Positions 29,086 through 37,058 of a DNA stretch of 38,125 bases are shown here, in pieces (within the stretch, counting starts at the first letter, position 1; the number at the start of each line of letters is the position of its first letter). Position numbers and translations under genes: made by a program. Source of the DNA: a virus; the IMG/VR virus record IMGVR_UViG_3300025736_000077, positions 1 through 38,125 of that record. One strand, given 5' to 3'. Below the pieces are notes generated by a model. It saw nothing but the letters and a program-made list of their open reading frames with translations. It was not told the DNA's origin and made no database searches.

Positions 29086-29250
29086 TTATTTAGTACTTCG
29101 TTCAATTTTGTCGTAAACACCATAAGCTCCAACTGCTGCCAGTATCATAGCTATGCCAGTATTAGCATCCATCTTTCCGATAATCAATCCAGCAATCGCA
29201 TAAAGTATTGTAGCTACTATAATGATTTTTGTTTTATATCCTTTTAACAT
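29086..29250 (-). CDS. Small two-helix membrane protein, holin candidate (54 aa)
   Basis: An ATG at 29250 opens a 54-residue frame: KGYKTKIIIVATILYAIAGL, an Asp-containing turn (GKMDANTG), a second hydrophobic helix (IAMILAAVGAYGVYD) and a charged end (KIERSTK). Size, two helices and location between the amidase and the lysozyme-like gene fit a class II holin. A ribosome-binding AGGAG is present about 22 nt upstream, rather far. It would make membrane holes that let the lysins act. Confidence 0.65.
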   Translation of the reverse strand: MLKGYKTKIIIVATILYAIAGLIIGKMDANTGIAMILAAVGAYGVYDKIERSTK

Positions 29251-29263
29251 AATATTTTTGTTC

Positions 29264-29821
29264 TTAATCGCTCCTGCCGACTTTAAATAAAGATAATAGT
29301 TTTGTATAAACTTTTAGAAGCTGACTCATAATACTAATCTGTTTTTTTAGAAGCATTATCTTTACATTATCAGAAGCGTCTTTTGTTATTAAATCTTGGG
29401 CGAAATTATCTTTTAAATTCGTGCCAAAACATTGTGTGTTAGAAAAGTGTCTATGGGGGACAATATGGTCGGCAGGTATACTATATTTGTTCATCAAACC
29501 CACCAGAAGCCCCTTTAGAGCCGTTTTCTGGGCAGAGGTGGGGTATTCTTTGCTAAAGTTCCCTGCTATACAGATACCTATTGATTTTCTGTTCATACCT
29601 ATACAGTGAGCTGCTTCTTCTGATACTGCCCGATATTGCTTAACTTTTCCATCTGCTTCTATTAAAAAATGATACCCTCCATATAAACTTAATGAGGACT
29701 TAAAATGCCATTTTTCTTTATGGTAATTATTGATAGGCCAAAATTGATTTGGTTGGACCGATATTCTAACAGCTGAATGATGCAATATCGCCCAACGAAC
29801 CCTATTGACTTTATTTTTCAT
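29264..29821 (-). CDS. N-acetylmuramoyl-L-alanine amidase (endolysin)
   Basis: Starting at MKNKVNRVRWAILHHSAV (ATG 29821), this 185-residue protein is an Amidase_2/PGRP-type zinc amidase. It has the zinc His in ILHHSAV, YHKEKWHF, GGYHFLIEADGKV, EAAHCIGMNRKSIGICIAGN and the second zinc site HIVPHRHFSNTQCFG. It cuts the bond between MurNAc and the peptide stem. No signal peptide is present, so release needs a holin. The longer frame from 29890 overlaps the opposite-strand HNH gene and was not chosen. Confidence 0.9.
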   Translation of the reverse strand: MKNKVNRVRWAILHHSAVRISVQPNQFWPINNYHKEKWHFKSSLSLYGGYHFLIEADGKVKQYRAVSEEAAHCIGMNRKSIGICIAGNFSKEYPTSAQKTALKGLLVGLMNKYSIPADHIVPHRHFSNTQCFGTNLKDNFAQDLITKDASDNVKIMLLKKQISIMSQLLKVYTKLLSLFKVGRSD

Positions 29822-29832
29822 ATGTGTATAAT
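29805..29832 (+). promoter_or_regulatory. Promoter for plus-strand HNH gene, leaderless arrangement
   Basis: TTGACT at 29805-29810, a 16-nt spacer and TATAAT at 29827-29832. The ATG at 29841 is 8 nt downstream. Most of this promoter lies inside the 5' end of the amidase gene on the other strand. Confidence 0.75.
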
Positions 29833-29840
29833 TAGTTAAT

Positions 29841-30413
29841 ATGGTTAAGTATTGTTTAATGTGTAAAAAACAATTTAATGCTCGAAACAATAAACACTTT
29901 TGTGATGATTGCCGTTCTTTGTATGGTCTTCATATAGCAAGGGGATACAAGCTTCTTCAAAGAAAATTTCCAATTAAACGATGTATTTTATGTAAAAAAG
30001 AATTCACTTCAAATATCTCTTGGCAAAAACTTTGTAATAAGTGTAAAAATATCCCCAACATCAATCAAACTATTTGGCAAAAAAAACATTTAAAACAAGT
30101 GAGAGAAAACCAGAGAAATTATCGCTTAAGAAATCTTGAATTATGTCGTAAAAGAACACGGGAGAATCAAATTGAATTAAACAATAGAAAAAGATTTGGA
30201 GGAATGAGGTTTAATGTGCTTGAAAGAGACAATTTCACCTGTCAAAAATGTGGAAAAGATGTTTCTGGCAAAAATATGGCTTGTGTCCATCATATTAATG
30301 GAGATAAAACTGACAATCGGATGAAAAACCTAATTACCTATTGTAAATCCTGTCATCCTGCTTATCATTATTATAATGGTGATTATCCTATTGATGGTGC
30401 TCCACAAAAATGA
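29841..30413 (+). CDS. HNH endonuclease on the plus strand
   Basis: This 190-residue protein has two Cys4 zinc fingers near the start (CLMCKKQF...CDDC, CILCKKEF...CNKC), a long basic helix, then an HNH domain: RDNFTCQKCGKDVSGKNMAC, VHHINGDKTDNRMKNLITYC and KSCHPAY. It is the only clear gene on the plus strand and runs against the lysis operon. It has its own promoter. Opposite orientation and self-contained expression fit a recently arrived mobile gene. Confidence 0.9.
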   Translation: MVKYCLMCKKQFNARNNKHFCDDCRSLYGLHIARGYKLLQRKFPIKRCILCKKEFTSNISWQKLCNKCKNIPNINQTIWQKKHLKQVRENQRNYRLRNLELCRKRTRENQIELNNRKRFGGMRFNVLERDNFTCQKCGKDVSGKNMACVHHINGDKTDNRMKNLITYCKSCHPAYHYYNGDYPIDGAPQK

Positions 30414-30462
30414 TTACAATCCACTTTGGTGTATTTATTTTTGGTTTAATCATATAAATGTG

Positions 30463-30499
30463 GGGATTGAGCTATTGATGTTATCGCCAGCTCAATCCC
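30463..30499. repeat. Perfect 11-bp inverted repeat
   Basis: GGGATTGAGCT (30463-30473) and AGCTCAATCCC (30489-30499) are separated by 15 nt. It lies between the 3' ends of the plus-strand HNH gene and the 56-residue minus-strand gene, so it could end transcripts from either side, although no T-run follows. Confidence 0.6.
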
Positions 30500-30518
30500 A
30501 TTGTGGAGGAGGTCGGAA

Positions 30519-30689
30519 CTATGACCGTCCTAAGGTATCTTCGTCCATTTCCAGCTCTTCAATAACAAACCTGAAGTGAAGTCCCTTGTCAATATGATTG
30601 ACTACCATTTCTATTATATCATAGAGATGGTCTATTTCTTCGTTGGTTTTGGGGACTTCATTATAAAGTATCCTTTTGACATGGTTCAT
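30519..30689 (-). CDS. Small acidic helical protein (56 aa)
   Basis: An ATG at 30689 with a strong ribosome-binding site (AAAGGAGG, 7 nt upstream) opens a 56-residue frame. It contains NEVPKTNEEIDHLYDIIEMV, KGLHFRFVIEELEMDEDTL. It appears helical and acidic. No family was recognised. The good ribosome-binding site, rare in this genome, supports translation. Confidence 0.6.
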   Translation of the reverse strand: MNHVKRILYNEVPKTNEEIDHLYDIIEMVVNHIDKGLHFRFVIEELEMDEDTLGRS

Positions 30690-30711
30690 TGTGAGCCTCC
30701 TTTCTAAAGAA

Positions 30712-30951
30712 CTACTTCTTAATTAAAATATCTATTTTTTCTTCTATTCTTTCCAATCGTTTGTTTATATGCGGGAGATGATTTTCTTCTATTGCCCTAA
30801 CCTTTTCTTCTATAACAGCTAACTTAATATCTTGTTTGCTGTCTGTTTTTCCATTTCCGTTCTTTTTTGCCTTGAGATATAAAAAGAATTCACGGATAGC
30901 AAAAGCAAATAAAATTCCAACAGTTCCTAATTGCAGTATATTATTTGACAT
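30712..30951 (-). CDS. Membrane/coiled-coil lysis-region protein (79 aa)
   Basis: This 79-residue protein has one N-terminal hydrophobic helix (LQLGTVGILFAFAIREFFLY), a Gly/Asn/Lys hinge and a C-terminal coiled coil (IEEKVRAIEENHLPHINKRL, then ERIEEKIDIL). This layout occurs in XhlA-type and related holin-associated proteins, usually with the membrane part at the other end. It lies in the block before the amidase. Its ATG overlaps the upstream stop as TAATG. Confidence 0.55.
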   Translation of the reverse strand: MSNNILQLGTVGILFAFAIREFFLYLKAKKNGNGKTDSKQDIKLAVIEEKVRAIEENHLPHINKRLERIEEKIDILIKK

Positions 30952-31118
30952 TATTTTTTAGGTTCTTCTTTTTTCTTTTCTTTTCCTTCTTTCTCCTGTT
31001 CTTCTAATAAAGAATATTGACCTTTTAATTGTTCTCTTAATTGGGAAAGTTGGGTTATTTGTTGGGTTACTTCGTCAAACTTCTTTTGGACCTCTTCCTT
31101 CTTTTTTTTTGTATCCAT
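30951..31118 (-). CDS. Small coiled-coil protein (55 aa)
   Basis: An ATG at 31118 opens a 55-residue frame in the +1 register inside the end of the kdsB-like gene (44-nt overlap). It is almost all Lys, Glu and Gln (KKKKEEVQKKFDEVTQQITQ, LSQLREQLKGQYSLLEEQ) with clear heptads. Its TAA overlaps the next ATG. The shared stretch starts with a run of nine A, where slippage could join the two frames. Function unknown, possibly a partner of the next coiled-coil protein. Confidence 0.55.
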   Translation of the reverse strand: MDTKKKKEEVQKKFDEVTQQITQLSQLREQLKGQYSLLEEQEKEGKEKKKEEPKK

Positions 31119-31779
31119 TTGCTTTTTCAAGGTCTTCAGGAGTATCTACTCCGAAAGTTTCCTTGTCTATATATATTGTTTGTATTTTATAACCGTGTTC
31201 CAATGCCCTTAATTGTTCTAAACTTTCTGTTTGTTGTAAGGGGGTTGGTTTTAATTTTGTAAATGTTTGGAGGAAGTCGCCCGTAAATATATATATTCCT
31301 CCAGATTGATATGTTATTCCTTCGTTCTGCTTGTAAGGTATGGGGTATCTTGAGGCGTATAATAAGTATCCTTTTAGGTCTATCACTGCCTTAACTACGC
31401 TGTAGTCCTCAAATCCTTCTTTTAGGGGGTGTATCATAACTCCCATATCTGAATGAAACTCTCTGATTAGCTTGCTTAAATCCTCTGGTCTGATAAACGG
31501 TTTATCTCCTTGTATATTTACTACTATGTCGGCTGGGTGTCTTCGGGCTACTTCTGCTATCCTGTCAGTTCCTGTTTCGTGTTCTCCTGTCATTTCTGCC
31601 CTGCCAACAACATCGGCTATTCTCTTGTCGTCTGTGGCTACTATTACCTCATCTAAATCAGGACAGTTTTTAGCTGCGTCATAAACCCACTTAATCATTG
31701 GCTTTCCTTTTATTAGAGCCAAGGGTTTGCCTGGAAATCTGGTTGAGGCGTATCTGGCTGGTATTACTCCTAAAATCAT
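31075..31779 (-). CDS. kdsB: CMP-Kdo synthetase-like cytidylyltransferase
   Basis: This 234-residue protein is close to bacterial KdsB length. It has the CTP-binding start (PARYASTRFPGKPLALIKGK), EVIVATDDKRI, HETGTDRIAEVA, IVVNIQGDKPFI, the acceptor part (YRYPIPY-type segment ASRYPIPY, SGGIYIFTGDFL) and the end motif SLEQLRALEHGYKIQTI with GVDTPEDLEKAN. KdsB activates Kdo as CMP-Kdo for LPS or capsule. The usual QGDEP is QGDKP here, a change beside the metal-binding Asp. It sits with a glycosyltransferase and a methyltransferase and is probably a host-derived cargo gene. Confidence 0.85.
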   Translation of the reverse strand: MILGVIPARYASTRFPGKPLALIKGKPMIKWVYDAAKNCPDLDEVIVATDDKRIADVVGRAEMTGEHETGTDRIAEVARRHPADIVVNIQGDKPFIRPEDLSKLIREFHSDMGVMIHPLKEGFEDYSVVKAVIDLKGYLLYASRYPIPYKQNEGITYQSGGIYIFTGDFLQTFTKLKPTPLQQTESLEQLRALEHGYKIQTIYIDKETFGVDTPEDLEKANGYKKKEGRGPKEV

Positions 31780-31973
31780 TGAACTATATCTGAAGCGTCA
31801 TCTTCAGCTAATAATTGTAATCCTCTTTTATACTTACTTCTTATCATTTTTTTTATTTGTTCCTCTATCCATTGGGCGTCTGTTTTACTATCATCTCTTT
31901 TAGGCCAGTGGGCTAACATAGCATCTCTAAAGTCGGTTACTTTTGCCGTTGGTATTATAATTTTAATTTCCAT
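31776..31973 (-). CDS. Unknown protein (65 aa)
   Basis: This 65-residue protein starts with a hydrophobic strand (MEIKIIIPTAKVTDFRDAML) and continues as a charged helix (DAQWIEEQIKKMIRSKYKRG). It overlaps the glycosyltransferase end by 11 nt and the kdsB-like start by 4 nt, so all three are probably translated together. Function not recognised. Confidence 0.5.
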   Translation of the reverse strand: MEIKIIIPTAKVTDFRDAMLAHWPKRDDSKTDAQWIEEQIKKMIRSKYKRGLQLLAEDDASDIVQ

Positions 31974-32601
31974 ATAATAAGTGTATGGCTGTTAATTTAT
32001 TATGGTGTTTGACCTTTAATCCTTGGGCTATTATTTGGTCTCGGGCATTTCTACAACCGCATTGAAGGGCTTTTAGCCACTCTATGTCTTTGGCTATTTC
32101 TGTTCTCATTATGGTTGCCCCCATTTGAACGTGGGGAATATTCGGCTCGTATTTTATTCCTATCATCGCCAATTTTGGGTCTGTTTCTAACTCCTCTAAT
32201 AGCAAAGGTATGGAAAATGGCGGTATTAAGACTGTCGCTGTTAAAAACATTATATATTTTGTTCCTACTATATCGGCTATTTTATGCCTGACATATCCTT
32301 TCTTTTCCGTCTTGCTCATTTTTACTTTTTCTTTAATTAGTTTTATCTGGGAAGGATAATAAATATCGTTCTTAATCTGGGTTTCTATTAACTCAATCGT
32401 TCCGTCATCGCTCCCCGTATCAAAGATAATTATATTGGGGATTATATTTTGTTTCTGTAATCTTTTAAGGCAAACAGTTATGGTTTCCGCATCGTTGTAT
32501 GTTTGTATTAGTATAGTTAAAGGAACACTAAACGGCTCATCTGAAATCCCTTGTCCGCTTTTTAACTTTTCTATTAAATAAAATTGGTCGGTTTCTTTCA
32601 T
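31963..32601 (-). CDS. Family 2-type glycosyltransferase
   Basis: This 212-residue protein has a GT-A start: PLTILIQTYNDAETITVCLK, then NIIIFDTGSDDGTIELI (the D-x-S/G-DGT nucleotide-sugar motif). The usual second Asp motif is poorly visible (YIMFLTATVLIPPFSIPLLL occupies its place), so metal binding may differ. It should transfer a sugar to a glycan or virion protein. Overlap with the methyltransferase (4 nt) and link to the KdsB-like gene suggest one surface-sugar pathway. Confidence 0.7.
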   Translation of the reverse strand: MKETDQFYLIEKLKSGQGISDEPFSVPLTILIQTYNDAETITVCLKRLQKQNIIPNIIIFDTGSDDGTIELIETQIKNDIYYPSQIKLIKEKVKMSKTEKKGYVRHKIADIVGTKYIMFLTATVLIPPFSIPLLLEELETDPKLAMIGIKYEPNIPHVQMGATIMRTEIAKDIEWLKALQCGCRNARDQIIAQGLKVKHHNKLTAIHLLYGN

Positions 32602-33140
32602 AAAACTTTTATATAATGGGCTAATGAACTTACTTTTTTAATCTCTTTAATTCTTTTCTCGTTTTCTGAAAGCTCATCTAAAAACTTCATAACATCTGGC
32701 TGGGAAGGGGAGTAATCGTGAAATAGCAAATGTCCTCCTATTTTCAGGGCTGGGAATAAATGTTTATAATCCCTTTTAATTCCTTCATAGGTATGGTCGC
32801 CATCTACAAAAATCATATCATATTCCTTTTTAAGCTCTACCTTATTGACGTCATTTATAATTAATTTAATATTTTTAATCCCAAAGTTTTTCATTATTAC
32901 TTTTACAAACTCATCGTTCTTGGGATTTATATCTATACTTTCAACCTCTCCTGTTGTGGCAAATGCCAAAAGCAATGTGCTTCCTCCTTCAAATCTGCCG
33001 ATTTCCAATATCTTTCCCTTTATTGTTTTGGCTATTTTAAATAAGTATGCTCCTTCGTCTAGATTTAATCTTATTATCCCTCGGCTGGATTTAGAACAAT
33101 TAAATAGCCAAATTATATCTTCTAAGTTTTTATTATCCAT
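32598..33140 (-). CDS. Class I SAM-dependent methyltransferase
   Basis: Starting at MDNKNLEDIIWLFNCSKSSR (ATG 33140), this 180-residue protein has the SAM-binding motif ILEIGRFEGGSTLLLA, acidic IDINPKNDEF, FVDGDHTYEGIKRDY and GGHLLFHDYSPS. The pattern matches Methyltransf_24-type enzymes often found in glycan gene clusters. It starts inside the end of the collar-fibre gene and overlaps the glycosyltransferase start. The likely target is a sugar or surface glycan; this is inferred from its neighbours. Confidence 0.8.
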   Translation of the reverse strand: MDNKNLEDIIWLFNCSKSSRGIIRLNLDEGAYLFKIAKTIKGKILEIGRFEGGSTLLLAFATTGEVESIDINPKNDEFVKVIMKNFGIKNIKLIINDVNKVELKKEYDMIFVDGDHTYEGIKRDYKHLFPALKIGGHLLFHDYSPSQPDVMKFLDELSENEKRIKEIKKVSSLAHYIKVL

Positions 33141-34507
33141 ATAACATCTTGATAAGGTGGAATATTTGAACACGGTGTTGTATTGCCGATACTACTAAGA
33201 CCTGTACTTGCCCAAGAACTAAAAGTATGTCTATGTACCTTACATATATCACGATTGGCAATCAAGTTAAGATTCGTGCCTGTTCTACAACTTGCCTCAT
33301 GAAGCACATCAGTTCCTTGCCCCCAAATACAATTATAACAACTATCGTCAGTAAATACTCCTGCTAATGTATGGCAATGGCCGATACCATGTGCATGACA
33401 AGTTGCTCCTCCTGTTCCACCTGGATTTACTCCATTAACCGAACCTCTTGGAAATTTAGCTTGTAAATTAGGAAGATTAAATGTAGTTGTTCCGTTTCCT
33501 ACTCCAAACATCGTTCCTACTATCCCATATAAAGCAATATAAGTGCTTCTTGATACTGCCGCACCGTCGCACTCTAAATATCCTGTCGGTGGAGAAGCGT
33601 CTGCTCCTCCCCAAGCCATTATCGTTCCCGTTGCTGCTCCTCCAGCGTTATCATCCACATATTTTTTAGTGGCTGCTTCTTGATTGGCTGTCGGGTCTGT
33701 GACTCCTATAATCTTATGGGTATTCATATCTAGGTTTTCTGTCTGAGCCCCTAAAGCGGTGTCTGCATTTTGAGCGTGGTCGTTTGGGTCTGTTCCAGCG
33801 GCATGTAAAGCGTCAAACATCGCGCTATTTATCACGCCAGTAACGGCAGTGGTTGCTACTGGTAGAGTAATATCATCAGCTCCACCATCAGAAGTAATTG
33901 ATAATTCTGTTGTATTATTTGTGCCAACCTCTAAAGTAGTTGAAACATTATGGTCTACATCAGTATCTTTTAAACTATTTGCTACTATCTCATCCCATTT
34001 TGCTTTTGTTAAAAGTCCTGCTCTTATTGTAGACGCTGATACCAAAGTCGCATTACTTCCATCACTTGAATTAACATCTACTGTAGTTTCTGTGCTTGTG
34101 CCTTCAGATAGATTAGTTGAAACATTGGTATCTTTTCCAGTATTAGCCCCTATGGCTGATAATTGGGTAGATACTACAAAGTCGTCGTCTAATGTTAGGG
34201 TTTTGGGTGTAGTTCCTCCTGCTATGGTAAATCCTGTTACTACTGATGTTAGTGTTAATCCGTTATATGTCTTGCCCGTTAAAGCAGAAACTATCTTATT
34301 ATCAGCAATAGAATCGGCACTCCAAGTTCCACTCGCAATCGTTCCTAATCCAGTAATAGAAGCTTGATGCTGGGTTATATTAGAAGCAGCCAAGCAAACG
34401 TCTGGTAATGTTCCAAAAGCACCTCCGCCCAATATCTGGTCAGCATCTACCATTCCTGTAAATCCATCATTTTTGGGAGATATTTTTGATATTAATTCTA
34501 TACTCAT
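33122..34507 (-). CDS. Tail fibre with phage collar domain
   Basis: This 461-residue protein has an N-terminal fibrous part rich in Thr/Asn/Asp/Gly. A tail-collar domain starts at about residue 290 (GTIMAWGGADASPPTGYLEC, YIALYGIVGTMFGVGNGTTT, FNLPNLQAKFPRG). The C-terminus is rich in Cys and His (CHAHGIGHCH, DICKVHRH) and ends with IPPYQDVIWIIKT, as in collar/MdpB-type proteins. H-x-H motifs in T4 short and long tail-fibre tips bind iron, so metal binding is plausible here. It overlaps the upstream fibre gene by 4 nt. Confidence 0.8.
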   Translation of the reverse strand: MSIELISKISPKNDGFTGMVDADQILGGGAFGTLPDVCLAASNITQHQASITGLGTIASGTWSADSIADNKIVSALTGKTYNGLTLTSVVTGFTIAGGTTPKTLTLDDDFVVSTQLSAIGANTGKDTNVSTNLSEGTSTETTVDVNSSDGSNATLVSASTIRAGLLTKAKWDEIVANSLKDTDVDHNVSTTLEVGTNNTTELSITSDGGADDITLPVATTAVTGVINSAMFDALHAAGTDPNDHAQNADTALGAQTENLDMNTHKIIGVTDPTANQEAATKKYVDDNAGGAATGTIMAWGGADASPPTGYLECDGAAVSRSTYIALYGIVGTMFGVGNGTTTFNLPNLQAKFPRGSVNGVNPGGTGGATCHAHGIGHCHTLAGVFTDDSCYNCIWGQGTDVLHEASCRTGTNLNLIANRDICKVHRHTFSSWASTGLSSIGNTTPCSNIPPYQDVIWIIKT

Positions 34508-37050
34508 TTGGTTTCTACTAATGTTTCCCCAAGATTACTATTTGTTGAACGCCAAGCGTAATAATCTTCGGTCCAACCATTAGCGTTGGTCACCGATACT
34601 GTTTCTAATGATTCAAATCCTCCTTCAAATCCTCCTACCCAGAACGCTACATCTCCTAATCGTTTGGGGAAGGCAAATAACATATATTCTCCTACTCCTG
34701 TAGTAACAGCATCCCAAGCTTGAGTATTATCATTAGTTATCTCATTAGTTCCTAATCCTTCTATATCAGCTTCTAAAAATGTATCTTCTTTTTCAGTTGT
34801 CCCATAATAAAGCGGATTTATCTGTGTTGCGGCTGTAGATGTTGCTAAAGTATGGCTTCCTAGATTCTTTTGATAAGAAGCATAAACTTTATAGTTTTCT
34901 GTATATCCTGCGGAGTTAGTTATTGATACTGTTTCTGGAGATTGAAAGGCACAAGCAATATTATTAAATTTAAATCCAGAAGTTCCATCATCTTCGTAAT
35001 CATCACCGTCGGGTATTGATGTATAGGTAGACGGAAAAGCAAACACCAAATAATCATTAGCACCTGGAGTAAGAGCCACACTTCTTGTATGGTCATTACT
35101 AATAGCACTACCAGATAATCCTTCTACATCGGCTTCGGTAAATCCACTACCTTTGGTTGAAATTCCCCATCTAATATGATTTCTAAAGTAAATAGCTGTT
35201 TCATATTGAGTATCGTTTTCTGCACCCTTATCAACATCAAGTTGAAACCTAACATACTGGTCTTTAGCATTTGGATAATCTGTTCCTTCGGCAGAATCTT
35301 TAGTTAAATACGGAGAGGTTAAGGTTAAATCACTCCCCCAAGATACACCACCGTTACTTGATAGCTTTACTACACCTGCTGTCGGGGGTCCGTTACTATA
35401 TGTCATATCAAAGGTTATTGCACCAGTAGCTTCCCACTCACCAGAACCTATTAGTTGCGTAGTAGCTTCATTATCTGTAAAAGAGGCGATAGAAAAAGCA
35501 AATGTATAATTATAGGCAGCTGGAACCCAATTAGCTCCGTTCCATTTTAATACCTCGTTCGTTGCTGGTGCGTCTGTTGTAGTATCGGCATCACTTAATT
35601 CGTCTATGGACTCGCTGTTTATATTGCTTAATTTATTATTGAAAGTAGTCCAATTAGCGGAACTTAGATAACCATTCGCAATACTGGTTGCCGCTGGTAT
35701 TGTTAATGTTCTGTCAGCCGATAAATTTCCTCCTCCTGATAATGGAGCTGTTGTTGATATAGTTATTGCTTTTAACGCCAATGCTGATAGGTCTTGGTCA
35801 CCTGTGTTAGCCCCTGAAGTATTACCTAAAAGAGTTATATCTGTATCGGTTACATAATTGTCATCTTCTCCTAATGCAGCAGCAAAGGTTGCTATCGGTT
35901 CATAAGCAGCTGTATCTAAATTACCTATATTGGTTTTCTCAGCGTCTGTTACATAATTATCATCTTCTCCCATAGCGTCCTGCTTCTCATTAAAAGTATC
36001 CCAATCAGTATCCGTTAATGCTCCAGTCGTGTCAGTATCAGCAGCTGCTAAACTTAACGCCTGAGTTGATAATGAAAGTCCATTCCCTGTCCCTATTGTT
36101 ACAGCAGGGTGTAATGCTGCTTTTTCCGTATCTGTTACATAGTTGTCGTCTGCACCCAAGGCAGGAGCGAATCCTGTATGTCCTGCACTTGCATAATCTA
36201 ATTGTGAAAAAGAAGCGTGAGCTGTTGTATCTCCTGTGTCTGTGTAGTTTGTTGCATGAATTACAGCAGGAGCTTGGGTAACTGTCCAATCAACTTCTAC
36301 ATCTTTAGTAAATCCCATAGTAGTTATATCTGCTTCAACTAATTGAGTATCAGTAAATACAGCACCCGATGGCACTGCTTCCTCTACTAATGGGTGGGCT
36401 ATGTTTGTATCCTTAGCTGTGTTTAATCCAACAGCTGTTACTAAAGAACTATGGTCTGCTCCTGTAATATCATTTCTATGTCCTGAGTTTAAAATTACAA
36501 ACCCCGACATTCCATTAACATCAATCCCATCAACGCTTCCCGTAGTTGTGATATTCCCATCAACATTAAAAGCAGTTCCGTCAAAAGTAACTTTAGCTTC
36601 TCCTTCAAGAGTTCCGTCTCCAGTCCATACTCCTATCTGATTATCTACTGGAGTTCCTACTTTTGAAACATCTCCGCCTCCAGCAGGAGTAGTCCAAGAT
36701 AGAACACCTGAACCGTCTGTTTTTATTACTTGATTAATCGTTCCGTCTACCGTTGGGAAAGTATAAGCCGTCCCTACTGCTATTGTATCTCCTGTTATTG
36801 TGCCTGTTGTTGTTAAAGAACCTGAACCTAAATCTATCCCTCTTTCAGCGTGAGGTGTTAAGTCAGAACCGTCATCGTCCCAGTGGTTTTCTCCACCAAT
36901 CAAAGAAACAACTTCTTTTAGCAAGTTTACTTTTGTCTGTTTTTTAGTCTGCTTAGTTATATCTGTCTCTGAAATATCTACTATCGCTATCAAGTCATCA
37001 TCGGCGGAAGTTTCTAATTCAGTTAATTGAGTAATTTTTTTACTTGACAT
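34504..37050 (-). CDS. Long tail-fibre protein
   Basis: This 848-residue protein has an N-terminal anchor (SKKITQLTELETSADDDLIA) typical of phage fibre proteins. A long Thr/Gly/Asp-rich shaft carries repeated DDNYVTD units (about residues 295, 355 and 395). Two tandem homologous C-terminal domains follow, marked by ADVEGL.../ADIEGL..., YLVFAFP/YMLFAFP, and ETVSITNSAGYTENY/ETVSVTNANGWTEDY. The repeated ends suggest internal duplication of a binding domain. The first 61 codons occur again at the left edge as a variant copy. Confidence 0.75.
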   Translation of the reverse strand: MSSKKITQLTELETSADDDLIAIVDISETDITKQTKKQTKVNLLKEVVSLIGGENHWDDDGSDLTPHAERGIDLGSGSLTTTGTITGDTIAVGTAYTFPTVDGTINQVIKTDGSGVLSWTTPAGGGDVSKVGTPVDNQIGVWTGDGTLEGEAKVTFDGTAFNVDGNITTTGSVDGIDVNGMSGFVILNSGHRNDITGADHSSLVTAVGLNTAKDTNIAHPLVEEAVPSGAVFTDTQLVEADITTMGFTKDVEVDWTVTQAPAVIHATNYTDTGDTTAHASFSQLDYASAGHTGFAPALGADDNYVTDTEKAALHPAVTIGTGNGLSLSTQALSLAAADTDTTGALTDTDWDTFNEKQDAMGEDDNYVTDAEKTNIGNLDTAAYEPIATFAAALGEDDNYVTDTDITLLGNTSGANTGDQDLSALALKAITISTTAPLSGGGNLSADRTLTIPAATSIANGYLSSANWTTFNNKLSNINSESIDELSDADTTTDAPATNEVLKWNGANWVPAAYNYTFAFSIASFTDNEATTQLIGSGEWEATGAITFDMTYSNGPPTAGVVKLSSNGGVSWGSDLTLTSPYLTKDSAEGTDYPNAKDQYVRFQLDVDKGAENDTQYETAIYFRNHIRWGISTKGSGFTEADVEGLSGSAISNDHTRSVALTPGANDYLVFAFPSTYTSIPDGDDYEDDGTSGFKFNNIACAFQSPETVSITNSAGYTENYKVYASYQKNLGSHTLATSTAATQINPLYYGTTEKEDTFLEADIEGLGTNEITNDNTQAWDAVTTGVGEYMLFAFPKRLGDVAFWVGGFEGGFESLETVSVTNANGWTEDYYAWRSTNSNLGETLVETK

Positions 37051-37058
37051 TTAATATC

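Noticed and set aside
33849-34367. A 172-codon open frame on the plus strand within the collar-fibre gene
   Set aside because: It mirrors the Thr/Ser/Val-rich codons of the fibre gene on the other strand, has no upstream signal, and its composition follows from that gene.
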